26,091 nucleotides of DNA, taken from NCBI GenBank assembly GCA_945889085.1, contig CAMDBM010000040.1, positions 1-26,091 of the forward strand, given 5' to 3'. Made by a program: the position numbers and the translations under genes. Under the pieces are notes generated by a model that saw only the letters and a program-made list of their open reading frames with translations, had not been told where the DNA came from and searched no databases. Source of the DNA: WLJO01 sp945889085 (GTDB taxonomy: Bacteria; Actinomycetota; Acidimicrobiia; Acidimicrobiales; Ilumatobacteraceae). Shown here piece by piece: positions 1-7,032 of the stretch. Within the stretch, counting starts at the first letter, position 1; each line of letters starts with the position of its first letter.

Positions 1-416
1 TCCTCGGCCTCGTCGTCGACGTGTCGTTCGTCGCCATCCTCGTCGTCGTCGTGCCAGGAGCGCGGGACAACCGGGCCGGTGCCCGGGGTTGCGATGGTTG
101 CCGGAGTCGTCGGCTCACCCACGCGACGCAGGCCCAACGGTGGTGCCGACGGTGATGCCGCAGCAGAGCGAATGACGATCCGGTCCTCGATCACCTCGAC
201 GACGACGGAGGGTGGCGTCGTCAATGGTGCCGAGGGCACCTGCTGGACCGGATCCGCTGCCGCTGCGCCAACCGACTCACCGGCCCCGGACTGTGCCGAT
301 GCCCCGTGCCCGAACCCCAGGAAGCCCCCACCGGATACTGCTGCCACCGCAACCGTTCCCCCGAGGAGTACGACGCTGAGCACCCCTGACGCCGTCAGTG
401 CTACTCGTCGATGCAT
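1..416 (-). CDS. Hypothetical secreted or membrane-anchored protein, cut by window edge
   Basis: I do not recognise this protein. The minus-strand frame is open from an ATG at 416 to the left edge, giving about 138 residues without a stop. A good ribosome binding site (GAGGAGG on the minus strand, plus-strand 422-428) lies 5 bases before the ATG, which fixes the start. The protein opens with a short basic stretch (MHRR) and a hydrophobic segment at about residues 5-27, which reads as a signal peptide or single membrane anchor. It continues as a low-complexity Ala/Ser/Pro/Val region with no recognisable domain. The visible end is rich in Asp, Glu and His (residues about 122-138), encoded by the gtcgtc-type repeats at positions 1-60. 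It is transcribed divergently from the ABC exporter. The C-terminus and any folded domain lie outside the window. Confidence 0.7.
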   Translation of the reverse strand, partial: MHRRVALTASGVLSVVLLGGTVAVAAVSGGGFLGFGHGASAQSGAGESVGAAAADPVQQVPSAPLTTPPSVVVEVIEDRIVIRSAAASPSAPPLGLRRVGEPTTPATIATPGTGPVVPRSWHDDDEDGDERHVDDEAE

Positions 417-484
417 CGTGCCCTCCTCGGGGTAACGGTTGTCCACCCGGCTTACAGGAGAGACACGTCCGGCACGCCCCCGCG

Positions 485-507
485 GTTTGGTCCCACTCGG
501 AACAAAC
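485..507. promoter_or_regulatory. Imperfect inverted repeat, possible operator before the ABC exporter
   Basis: The 9-base arms GTTTGGTCC (485-493) and GGAACAAAC (499-507) pair with one mismatch around a 5-base spacer. A second pair, CGCGGTT (481-487) and AACCGCG (511-517), encloses it, and a similar half-site CGGTTTGTGATCCC lies at 521-534. The cluster sits between divergent genes just upstream of the exporter start. This would suit a TetR- or PadR-like repressor, but no regulator gene is visible here. Function is inferred. Confidence 0.35.
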
Positions 508-552
508 GGGAACCGCGAGCCGGTTTGTGATCCCGCCTCACGATCCACGACA

Positions 553-1581
553 ATGTGGTTGGTGACTACAACAACTCCTCCGGTCCTCGCAGAAGGCCTC
601 GTGCGGCGCTTCGGCGACATCGTTGCCGTCGACGGGGTGGACCTTGCGGTGCAGGAGGGCGAGATCTTCGGCTTCCTCGGCCCCAACGGTGCCGGCAAGT
701 CAACAACGGTCCGGATGCTCACCACACTGCTGCGCCCGACAGGTGGGCGCGCTGTTGTTGCCGGGTTCGACGTCGCCACCCATCCGGCAGAGGTGCGCAA
801 GCGCATCGGTGTTGCCCTCCAGGACGCGGCGATCGACCCCCTCATGACGGGCAACGAGCTCCTCGACCTACAGGCCGTCCTGTACGGCATCGACCGCTCC
901 CGCGCGAGGCTTCGCGCCGGTGAGTTGCTCGAGCGGGTAGGGCTCACGGCTGCTGCGCACCGTCGCGTCGGCACATACAGCGGCGGCATGCGCAGGCGCC
1001 TCGACCTTGCTCTCGCGCTGATGCACGAACCGGTCGTGCTCTTCCTCGACGAACCGACGACGGGTCTCGACCCGATGAGTCGGCTTACCCTCTGGGAAGA
1101 GGTGCGCTACCTCAACAAAGAGCTCGGAACCACGGTGTTGCTCACCACCCAGTACCTCGAGGAGGCGGACCAGCTCGCCGACCGCATCGCGATCATCGAC
1201 AATGGCCGCATCGTCCGAGAGGGCATCCCACGCGAGCTCAAGGCTCAGGTCGGCGCCCCCACGCTGCTCGTTGCGGTACCCGACGAACAGCGTGAGCGCG
1301 CCCGAGAGGTACTCGTCGCCTTCGGCGACATCCGGCCCACTGCGGAGGGCACGCTCGGGGTGGGCCTGCGCGACGGCGCCGAGGGCATCGCCATGGTGGT
1401 CCGTTCCCTCGACCAGGCGGGGATCCGGCTCCACCGGATGGAACTGAACGAGCCGAGCCTCGACGACGTCTTCGCAGAGGCCACCGGACACAGCCTCGAG
1501 GGCGCTCGTTCGCGACTGCTCGAACCGGCCGCAGACGCCCCACCCGCAAAGGGACGGCGCAGGCGGGGCGGGCGGAAATGA
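553..1581 (+). CDS. ABC transporter ATP-binding protein, DrrA (daunorubicin-resistance) type
   Basis: This is the nucleotide-binding subunit of an ABC-2 exporter; it hydrolyses ATP at the inner face of the membrane to drive the permeases that follow. Numbering from the ATG at 553, it has Walker A GPNGAGKST (about 43-51), the signature SGGMRRRL (about 143-150) and Walker B LFLDEP followed by TTGLD. The H-loop position carries Gln (TTQYLEEAD), as is usual in DrrA-type ATPases. A C-terminal extension of roughly 80 residues fits the DUF4162 domain, ending in a very basic tail. The start is uncertain: the frame is open back to 439, but recognisable homology begins near VLAEGLVRRFG, so ATG 553 or GTG 562 are the candidates, neither with a clear Shine-Dalgarno. 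Its stop overlaps the next start (ATGA). The exported substrate cannot be read from sequence. Confidence 0.93.
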   Translation: MWLVTTTTPPVLAEGLVRRFGDIVAVDGVDLAVQEGEIFGFLGPNGAGKSTTVRMLTTLLRPTGGRAVVAGFDVATHPAEVRKRIGVALQDAAIDPLMTGNELLDLQAVLYGIDRSRARLRAGELLERVGLTAAAHRRVGTYSGGMRRRLDLALALMHEPVVLFLDEPTTGLDPMSRLTLWEEVRYLNKELGTTVLLTTQYLEEADQLADRIAIIDNGRIVREGIPRELKAQVGAPTLLVAVPDEQRERAREVLVAFGDIRPTAEGTLGVGLRDGAEGIAMVVRSLDQAGIRLHRMELNEPSLDDVFAEATGHSLEGARSRLLEPAADAPPAKGRRRRGGRK

Positions 1582-2399
1582 CCGTCGCCCTCGCGCGCCA
1601 GCCGATCCACGAGGACCTCCACCAGTCCGCCGTGCGCCAGACCTTGGCACTCGCCCGACGTAGTGTGCTCGGCCGCCTCCGCCAGCCCGCGGTCCTCGCA
1701 CCCAGTTTCGTCTTCCCGCTGTTCTTCGCCGCGCTCTCGGCGAGCAGTTACAGCCGCGTGAAGAACGCCCCGGGCTTCCCGAAGGTTGACTCGTTCCTCC
1801 AGTTCGGCCTCGCTGCTGCGGTGATGCAGGGCGCGTTCTTCGGTGCCACCTCTGCAGCGGCAGACCTCGCTGTCGATATCGAACAGGGTTTCTGGGAGCG
1901 TCTCATGACTTCCCCGGTCCACCGGACGTCGATCGTGATCGGCCGGCTGATGTCGTCCCTCGTCGTCGGCGCACTGCAGGCCACCGTCTTCATCGGCTTC
2001 CTCGCTGCCTTCGGCGTGCGCGTGCGCAGCGGCCCCATCGGGATCGTCTCGATCGTCGTGTCTGCGAGCCTCGTGTCACTCGCCATGTCCACCCTGATGT
2101 CCACGTTCGCGATCAAGACCGGGTCACCCGAGGTTGTCCAAGGCATGTTCCCGCTCGTGTTCGTGCTCATGTTCCTGTCGTCGACCTTCATGCCGAGGGA
2201 ACTCATGCACGGCTGGTTCCGCCACGTCGTAGACGTCAACCCGATCTCGTATCTCGCCGAGGGCATGCGCGGTTTCGTGATTGAGCGCGACCTGTCCGGG
2301 TGGAGGTTCTTCGAGGCCATCGCGATCCCGTCGATCGGTTGCGTCCTTGCGCTCCTCCTGTGCCTGCGGGCACTCCGTCGCCGTCTGGCCCAGATGTGA
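1578..2399 (+). CDS. ABC-2 type transporter permease (first)
   Basis: This is a membrane subunit of the exporter powered by the preceding ATPase, 273 residues and about six hydrophobic segments, matching the DrrB/ABC-2 membrane family. An amphipathic N-terminus leads into a first membrane helix around residues 40-55. Later segments include the family-typical block near SPEVVQGMFPLVFVLMFLSS and, close to the end, a 'DVNPISYLAEGMRG' stretch, both common in ABC-2 permeases. The start ATG at 1578 overlaps the ATPase stop (ATGA), indicating translational coupling. The next permease gene begins 10 bases downstream, so the two probably form a heterodimer. Substrate unknown; related systems export lipids, antibiotics or polyketides. 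Confidence 0.9.
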   Translation: MTVALARQPIHEDLHQSAVRQTLALARRSVLGRLRQPAVLAPSFVFPLFFAALSASSYSRVKNAPGFPKVDSFLQFGLAAAVMQGAFFGATSAAADLAVDIEQGFWERLMTSPVHRTSIVIGRLMSSLVVGALQATVFIGFLAAFGVRVRSGPIGIVSIVVSASLVSLAMSTLMSTFAIKTGSPEVVQGMFPLVFVLMFLSSTFMPRELMHGWFRHVVDVNPISYLAEGMRGFVIERDLSGWRFFEAIAIPSIGCVLALLLCLRALRRRLAQM

Positions 2400-2409
2400 G
2401 GACACGGCG

Positions 2410-3216
2410 ATGACAGCAGCACTCGGCGAGGACCGTACGTACGGCGTTGCCAGCGATCCGCGTACTGCCACCGTGATTGCGTTCATGGTGAAGCGGTCCC
2501 TCGTCAGGATCCGGCGGATTCCGGCGGCATTCCTGCCCTCGCTCGCGATGCCCGTGTTCCAGCTAATCGCGTTCGGTGGCGCGTTCGCTGGTGCGCTCGC
2601 GTACGCCAAGATCAACCAGGCCCTCGACTGGTACGTACCGCTGTCGTGCCTACAGGGCGCCGCATTCGGGGCGATGGGCCTCGCGTTCGCCACGGTCAAC
2701 GATCTGCGGACCGGCTTCTTTGACCGTCTCCGGATGGCGCCCGGCGGTCGTGCAGCCACGGTCTACGGCCCGCTCGCCGCCTCGATGGTCCGCGCAATCA
2801 TCCCGCTCGTCATCGTCTCGGCCGTGGGGTTCATCGGCGGCGCAGCCCTTCCCGGTGGCGTGCTCGGCCTGCTGACACTTACGGCAGCCGCACTGGGTGT
2901 GGCGTTCTGTGCTTCGGGGTTCGGGCTCGGCCTCGCCCTCCGGATGCGTACGCTTGCCGCTGCCACGCTCACGCAGTTCGCGATCTTCTTTGCACTCTTC
3001 CTGTCGACAGCCCAGATGCCGCTGGACTTCATCCAGGGTTGGGTCAAGCCGATCGCCCGCTTCAACCCGATGACCAACGTGCTGCGCCTTGCCCGAGAGG
3101 GCTTCCTCGGAGAGGTGACCTGGCAGGACACCTGGGGAGGGCTGCTGGCGATCGCCATTCTCGGCACCCTGACCACGGTGTACGCCGTTCGTGGGCTGCG
3201 GAGTTTCGACAAATAG
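2410..3216 (+). CDS. ABC-2 type transporter permease (second)
   Basis: This is a second ABC-2 membrane subunit, 268 residues with about six predicted membrane helices, clearly distinct in sequence from the first permease. The frame is open upstream to 2281 inside the preceding gene, but ATG 2410 is preferred: it lies just after the first permease's stop and has a GTGAGGA-like ribosome binding site overlapping that stop. Family-typical blocks include 'SCLQGAAFGAMGLAFATVNDL' early in the protein and 'PIARFNPMTNVLRLAREG' near the C-terminus. With one ATPase and two different permeases in tight array, the likely assembly is a heterodimeric membrane core with an ATPase dimer. There is no clear terminator before coxS, so read-through into the cox genes is possible. 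Confidence 0.9.
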   Translation: MTAALGEDRTYGVASDPRTATVIAFMVKRSLVRIRRIPAAFLPSLAMPVFQLIAFGGAFAGALAYAKINQALDWYVPLSCLQGAAFGAMGLAFATVNDLRTGFFDRLRMAPGGRAATVYGPLAASMVRAIIPLVIVSAVGFIGGAALPGGVLGLLTLTAAALGVAFCASGFGLGLALRMRTLAAATLTQFAIFFALFLSTAQMPLDFIQGWVKPIARFNPMTNVLRLAREGFLGEVTWQDTWGGLLAIAILGTLTTVYAVRGLRSFDK

Positions 3217-3284
3217 TCCACAATTCGGCGGTCGCATTCATACCCAAAAACGGGATGATGCACGGACTCCGGAAATGGGGCATG

Positions 3285-3312
3285 ATGACGTCTGTCATAT
3301 CCGAGATCTCGG
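3285..3312. promoter_or_regulatory. Two dyad-symmetric elements upstream of coxS
   Basis: Two symmetric elements lie in the 131-base gap before coxS. ATGAC-N4-GTCAT occupies 3285-3298, and a perfect 12-base palindrome, CCGAGATCTCGG, occupies 3301-3312. The latter is 35 bases before the coxS GTG. Both could bind dimeric regulators controlling coxSM. No convincing -10/-35 pair was found nearby. Function is inferred from position and symmetry only. Confidence 0.35.
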
Positions 3313-3347
3313 CCCTTGTCGGCCACGTCTTGTCTGGGGGTTACACC

Positions 3348-3803
3348 GTGCAAATCACGGTCAACGTGAACGGAACCGCGCAAACAAGTGATGTCGAGCC
3401 GCGCCAGCTGCTCGTGCACTATGTCCGTGAGACCTTGGGTCTCACCGGTACCAACGTGGGGTGCGATACCTCTTCCTGCGGTGCGTGCACCCTGCATGTC
3501 AACGGACAGAGCGCCAAGTCCTGCACGATGCTCGCTGTCCAGATGGACGGCCAGAGTGTCACCACCATCGAGGGCATCGCCAAGGGCGATGAACTGCACC
3601 CGATGCAGAAGGCCTTCATGGAGAACCACGGCCTGCAGTGCGGTTACTGCACCCCCGGAATGGTGATGGCGGCCATCGGCATTCTCGATGAGAACCCCAA
3701 GCCCACCGAGGACGAGGTCCGCGTCGCGCTCGAGGGCAACCTGTGCCGTTGCACCGGTTACCACAACATCGTCAAGTCCATCCTCGCCTGCGCCAACGGC
3801 TGA
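3348..3803 (+). CDS. coxS: Aerobic CO dehydrogenase-type small subunit (two [2Fe-2S] clusters)
   Basis: CoxS carries electrons from the molybdenum site of the large subunit to the FAD of CoxM in xanthine-oxidase-family hydroxylases. The 151-residue protein has a plant-ferredoxin-like N-domain with C39, C44, C47 and C59 (GCDTSSCGAC, then KSC), and a C-terminal helical domain with C98, C101, C133 and C135 (QCGYC and LCRC). All eight cluster ligands are present. The frame is open far upstream and contains in-frame ATGs at 3282 and 3285, but the family N-terminus (xITVxVNGT) begins at GTG 3348, with a GGGGG run 7 bases upstream as a weak ribosome binding site. CoxM follows 24 bases later. Sequence alone does not show whether the enzyme oxidises CO or another substrate; the large subunit that would decide is not in the window. 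Confidence 0.95.
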   Translation: MQITVNVNGTAQTSDVEPRQLLVHYVRETLGLTGTNVGCDTSSCGACTLHVNGQSAKSCTMLAVQMDGQSVTTIEGIAKGDELHPMQKAFMENHGLQCGYCTPGMVMAAIGILDENPKPTEDEVRVALEGNLCRCTGYHNIVKSILACANG

Positions 3804-3827
3804 GCACCCGGAACCCAAGGAGCCACA

Positions 3828-4652
3828 GTGATTCCCGCAGCGTTTGACTACAAGCGTGCTTCCTCCGCCGAGGAAGCAATCAGCCTCATCGCCCAGGCCG
3901 GCGACGAAGCCAAGTTCCTTGCAGGTGGCCACAGCCTCCTGCCGCTGATGAAGTTGCGCCTCGCCGCACCTTCACTGCTCATCGACATCGGCCGTATCTC
4001 CGATCTCTCGTACGTACGGGAGTCCGGTGACCACATTGCGATCGGCGCACTCACCCGCCACAGCGAGGTCGAGAACTCGCCCGTGCTCCTGCAGCACGTG
4101 CCGTTGCTCGCCCACGCGGCGGGCCACGTCGGCGACCCGGCGGTCCGTCACCGTGGAACCATCGGCGGTTCGATCGCTCACGCGGACGCCGCTTCGGACC
4201 TCCCGGCAACCACGCTGGCGCTCGGCGCGACGTACGTCGTGCAGGGCCCCAATGGCCGTCGCAACATCGCAGCGACCGACTTTTACACCGGCTTCCTTGA
4301 GAACGCCATGGACGCCGACGAGATGCTCGTCGAGATCCAGGTGCCCAAGATGAACGGTGCCGGTTGGTCGTTCCAGAAGTTCAACCGTCGTGCCCAGGAC
4401 TGGGCAATCGTCGGTGTTGCGGCCTGGCGCCGTGGCACGGACAGCGGCGTCGCTCTGGTGAACATGGGTTCCACCCCAATCCTCGCCAGTTCGGTTGCCT
4501 CGGCAATCAAGAGCGGTGCCTCCGTGGCCGATGCCGCCCAGCAGGCTGCCGCAGAGGCTGACCCGCAGGGAGACCTCAACGCATCGGTGGAGTACCGCAC
4601 GCACCTCGCCAAGGTGCTCGTGCGCCGGGCGCTCGAGGAGTCGACGAAGTAA
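3828..4652 (+). CDS. coxM: Aerobic CO dehydrogenase-type medium subunit (FAD-binding)
   Basis: CoxM binds FAD and passes electrons from CoxS to the respiratory chain. The 274-residue protein has both FAD-binding signatures of the family: AGGHSLLPLMK (about 32-42), and TIGGSIAHADAASD (about 111-124), which contacts the FAD pyrophosphate. A CO-dehydrogenase flavoprotein C-terminal domain makes up the last third or so. Length is usual for CoxM. The GTG start at 3828 has a strong ribosome binding site, AAGGAG (3817-3822). It is co-transcribed with coxS. Known clusters normally carry coxL next to these two genes (coxMSL or coxSLM), but here a terminator hairpin begins 13 bases after the coxM stop. 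Confidence 0.94.
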   Translation: MIPAAFDYKRASSAEEAISLIAQAGDEAKFLAGGHSLLPLMKLRLAAPSLLIDIGRISDLSYVRESGDHIAIGALTRHSEVENSPVLLQHVPLLAHAAGHVGDPAVRHRGTIGGSIAHADAASDLPATTLALGATYVVQGPNGRRNIAATDFYTGFLENAMDADEMLVEIQVPKMNGAGWSFQKFNRRAQDWAIVGVAAWRRGTDSGVALVNMGSTPILASSVASAIKSGASVADAAQQAAAEADPQGDLNASVEYRTHLAKVLVRRALEESTK

Positions 4653-4664
4653 TCCTGTTAACGA

Positions 4665-4704
4665 ACGAAGGGGCGGCCCGTCGGGCCGCCCCTTCGTCGT
4701 TTTG
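4665..4704. terminator. Strong intrinsic terminator, probably bidirectional
   Basis: A perfect 15-base-pair stem (4665-4679 paired with 4683-4697) with a 3-base loop is followed on the plus strand by CGTTTT. It begins 13 bases after the coxM stop and lies 14 bases beyond the SDR stop on the other strand, so it can end both convergent transcripts. On the minus strand the T-tract is poorer (TCGTTA), so the plus-strand function is the more certain. Confidence 0.92.
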
Positions 4705-4717
4705 GGGCACCTCGCCG

Positions 4718-5464
4718 CTACTGCAGGCCGGCGTACTGCCCGCCGTCGACCGGCAGGTGTGCTCCGGTGATGAAGCGTGCGTGTTCGCTGCACAGGAACG
4801 CCACGGCGTGCCCGAAGTCGATCGGATCGCCGAGCACACCCGCCGGGATCCCCATCGCCGCGGCATCCGGGTTGGCCCCGTACACCTGGGTGATCCGGTC
4901 CGTGAGGTGTACCCCGGGCTGCACGCTGTTCACCGTGACCCCGTCCTTGGCAACCTCGCGTGCGACCGTCTTGAGGAAACCGGTCGTACCGGTGCGCGCC
5001 GTGTTGGAGAGGATGAGAGTAGGGATCGGCTGGCGCACGCCGTAGGACGTGATTGCCACGACCCGTCCCCAGCCCCGCTCCTGCATCGACGGCACTGCTG
5101 CTTTGCACATGCCCACCACCGAGAGCAGGCTGAGATCGAGGGCCTTCGCGTACGCCTCGATCGGCGTGGACGCAAAGGTGCCGGGCGGGGGCCCGCCGGC
5201 ATTGCACACGAGGATGTCCACGCCACCGAGCACCCCGGTGGCCAACTCCACGAACTCCCGGCCGCCCTCGGCATCGGAGACGTCGCACACCACATAGCGG
5301 CAGCTGTGGCCGATCCTCGCTACCGCGTCCTTCAGCCTCGCCTCGTCCCTGCCGCAGATCACCACCTCGGCACCGTCTTTCGCGAGGGCGAGTGCCGAGC
5401 CGAAACCCAACCCCGCCGATCCTGCTGCTACTGCGGCGCGACGGCCGGTGAGTCCGAGATCCAT
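4718..5464 (-). CDS. SDR-fold oxidoreductase-like protein with non-canonical active site
   Basis: This 248-residue Rossmann-fold protein resembles 3-oxoacyl-ACP reductase-like short-chain dehydrogenases. It shows a glycine-rich nucleotide-binding loop (AAGSAGLGFG, about 13-22), a CDVSD segment near 60, NAG at 88-90, the catalytic-serine position S140 (ITS), and the C-terminal PVDGG. The YxxxK catalytic pair is not present: aligned positions read S153-N-T-A-R157, so Tyr is Ser and Lys is Arg. This matches an SDR subgroup (BKR-like) known for an imperfect tetrad. Start ATG 5464 lacks a Shine-Dalgarno, but a TATTCT box ends 6 bases upstream, suggesting a leaderless mRNA. It is divergent from the FAD oxidoreductase and convergent with coxM. 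Substrate and catalytic competence are unknown. Confidence 0.88.
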   Translation of the reverse strand: MDLGLTGRRAAVAAGSAGLGFGSALALAKDGAEVVICGRDEARLKDAVARIGHSCRYVVCDVSDAEGGREFVELATGVLGGVDILVCNAGGPPPGTFASTPIEAYAKALDLSLLSVVGMCKAAVPSMQERGWGRVVAITSYGVRQPIPTLILSNTARTGTTGFLKTVAREVAKDGVTVNSVQPGVHLTDRITQVYGANPDAAAMGIPAGVLGDPIDFGHAVAFLCSEHARFITGAHLPVDGGQYAGLQ

Positions 5465-5470
5465 GACGGC

Positions 5471-5476
5471 AGAATA
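5471..5476 (-). promoter_or_regulatory. -10 box (TATTCT), leaderless-type promoter of the SDR gene
   Basis: TATTCT on the minus strand fits TANNNT and ends 6 bases before the ATG at 5464. Transcription starting about 7 bases downstream would begin at or next to the start codon. No good -35 element is visible. Confidence 0.5.
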
Positions 5477-5519
5477 CGGCGGCCCGGGAGGTTGGCCCGC
5501 ACCCGCCTCCCTTCCTTGT

Positions 5520-5525
5520 TACCCT
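5520..5525 (+). promoter_or_regulatory. -10 box (TACCCT) for the FAD oxidoreductase gene
   Basis: TACCCT fits TANNNT and lies 15 bases before the GTG at 5541. That leaves room for a short leader carrying the AGGAG ribosome binding site at 5533-5537. No clear -35 is visible. It is back to back with the SDR promoter about 45 bases away. Confidence 0.4.
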
Positions 5526-5540
5526 CACGATGAGGAGAGG

Positions 5541-6962
5541 GTGATTCCCATTCGTGAGGACCAGAGATACCTCGACGCCATTGCAGACGCAGACCCGTAT
5601 CCGTACTGGTACGAGGACGCCGACGAGCCCGACAGCAATCCGACACTGGTCCGAACGGACAACTGCGACCTCTGCGTCGTCGGTGGCGGTTACACCGGGC
5701 TCTGGACGGCGATCATCGCCAAGGAACGGGACCCGTCGCGTGACGTCGTCCTCATCGAGGCCCACGAGATCGGGTCGGCAGCCAGCGGCCGCAACGGCGG
5801 CTTCGTGGACGCCAGCCTCACCCACGGGGTCACGAACGGCAAGACACGCTTCCCCGACGAGCTCCCGGTGCTCGAGGACCTCGGCCTGCGCAACCTCAAT
5901 GAGATCGAGGCCGCCATCCAGCGCTACGGCATCGACTGCGACTTCGAGCGCACCGGGGTCATCGACGTGGCCACCACATTCCACCCCGCCAGTTACCTCG
6001 ACGAGCTCCGCGAGGAGTTCGGGCTCCTCCGGGAACTGGGCCAGCCCGTCGAGCTGCTGGATGCCACCGCCATGCGCGCGCAGGTCAACTCCCCCACCTA
6101 TCTCGGTGGGCTGTGGCGCCGCGACCGTGCGGCGCTCGTCGATCCCGCTCGCCTCGCGTGGGGGCTTAAGGCAGCAGCGGAGTCGCTGGGCGTTCGCATC
6201 TACGAGGACACCAAGGCAACCGCTCTCGAACGGGACGGCGTCGGCGTGCTCGTCACCACACCGCTCGGTCAGGTGCGCTGCGGGCGCGTTGCCCTCGGCA
6301 CCAATGCGTTCCCGCCGTTGCTGCACCGGCTTCGTCACTACATCGCGCCCGTGTACGACTATGTCCTCGTTACCGAGCCGCTGACCGCCGAACAGTTGGC
6401 GTCGATCGGCTGGAAGGGGCGCCAGGGCCTGTCGGACATCCCGAACCAGTTCCACTACTACCGGCTCACCGAGGACAACCGGATCCTGTGGGGCGGCTAT
6501 GACGCGGTGTACTACTTCCGGGGCAAGGTCCGCACCGAACTCGAGTCACGTCCCGAGACCTGGGCCAAGCTCAGTCGCCACTTCTTCGCCACCTTCCCGC
6601 AGTTGGAGGACGTGAAGTTCTCGCATACGTGGGGCGGCGTCATCGACACCTGTACCCGGTACTCCGTGTTCTGGGGCAAGGCGATGCAGGGCCGTGTTGC
6701 GTACGCGCTCGGCTACACCGGGCTGGGCGCCGGTTCGACAAGGTTCGGGGCCGAGGTCATGCTCGATCTCCTCGACGGGAAACGATCACGCGCCACGGAG
6801 ACCGAGTTCGTGCGCAAGCACCCACTGCCCTTCCCGCCCGAACCGTTCCGCTTCGCCGGGATCCAGGCCACCCGGTGGTCGCTCGACCGGGAGGACAAGA
6901 CCGGTCGGCGCAACGGGTGGCTGCGGACACTCGACCGGCTCGGTATCGGGTTCGATTCCTGA
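5541..6962 (+). CDS. FAD-dependent amine/amino-acid oxidoreductase (DAO family)
   Basis: This 473-residue flavoprotein belongs to the DAO superfamily that includes gamma-glutamylputrescine oxidase, sarcosine oxidase and glycine oxidase. The dinucleotide-binding motif VVGGGYTG lies at about 46-53, with a ribose-binding Glu ending the second strand (VLIE, about 70-73). The diagnostic AASGRNGGF (about 80-88) follows and is typical of the gamma-glutamylputrescine oxidoreductase-like branch. The C-terminal 'GYTGLGAGSTRFGAEVMLDLL' closes the FAD site. The frame is open upstream to 5448, but that would overlap the divergent SDR gene. GTG 5541 has an AGGAG at 5533-5537 and gives the usual N-terminal lead of about 45 residues before the FAD motif. 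The substrate, probably an amine or N-substituted amino acid, is not determined. Nothing visible ties it to the cox genes except position. Confidence 0.88.
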   Translation: MIPIREDQRYLDAIADADPYPYWYEDADEPDSNPTLVRTDNCDLCVVGGGYTGLWTAIIAKERDPSRDVVLIEAHEIGSAASGRNGGFVDASLTHGVTNGKTRFPDELPVLEDLGLRNLNEIEAAIQRYGIDCDFERTGVIDVATTFHPASYLDELREEFGLLRELGQPVELLDATAMRAQVNSPTYLGGLWRRDRAALVDPARLAWGLKAAAESLGVRIYEDTKATALERDGVGVLVTTPLGQVRCGRVALGTNAFPPLLHRLRHYIAPVYDYVLVTEPLTAEQLASIGWKGRQGLSDIPNQFHYYRLTEDNRILWGGYDAVYYFRGKVRTELESRPETWAKLSRHFFATFPQLEDVKFSHTWGGVIDTCTRYSVFWGKAMQGRVAYALGYTGLGAGSTRFGAEVMLDLLDGKRSRATETEFVRKHPLPFPPEPFRFAGIQATRWSLDREDKTGRRNGWLRTLDRLGIGFDS

Positions 6963-7017
6963 ACCCAGCGGTACGAGGGCGCCGGGACGGACCCGGCACT
7001 GACCACGGTCCACGTCG

Positions 7018-7023
7018 TACGCT
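7018..7023 (+). promoter_or_regulatory. -10 box (TACGCT) upstream of coxD
   Basis: TACGCT fits TANNNT and ends 9 bases before the coxD ATG at 7033. Transcripts would have little or no leader, and only a weak GCAGGG precedes the start. It is the likely promoter of the coxDE-xdhC operon. No clear -35 was found. Confidence 0.4.
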
Positions 7024-7032
7024 GGGCAGGGT

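Noticed and set aside
1..60. Simple repeat of gtcgtc units as a possible microsatellite or CRISPR-like element
   Set aside because: It encodes the Asp/Glu/His-rich stretch of the minus-strand protein and shows no spacer-repeat structure.
79..435. Plus-strand open frame of 118 codons at the left edge
   Set aside because: It is antisense to the minus-strand secreted protein, which has a good ribosome binding site and a sensible signal segment. The plus-strand product is low-complexity with no domain.
3258..3347. In-frame ATG codons upstream of coxS (3258, 3282, 3285)
   Set aside because: They would add 21 to 30 residues not found in the CoxS family, where the beta-strand of the ferredoxin domain begins at about the second residue. 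The palindromes there are better read as regulatory.
5448..5540. Upstream in-frame start for the FAD oxidoreductase
   Set aside because: It would overlap the divergent SDR start and its promoter; GTG 5541 has a ribosome binding site and matches the family N-terminus.
3972..6455. Very long minus-strand open frame of 827 codons
   Set aside because: It runs antisense to coxM, overlaps the SDR gene in another frame and runs antisense to most of the FAD oxidoreductase, all with clear family motifs. Long antisense frames are expected in high-G+C DNA.
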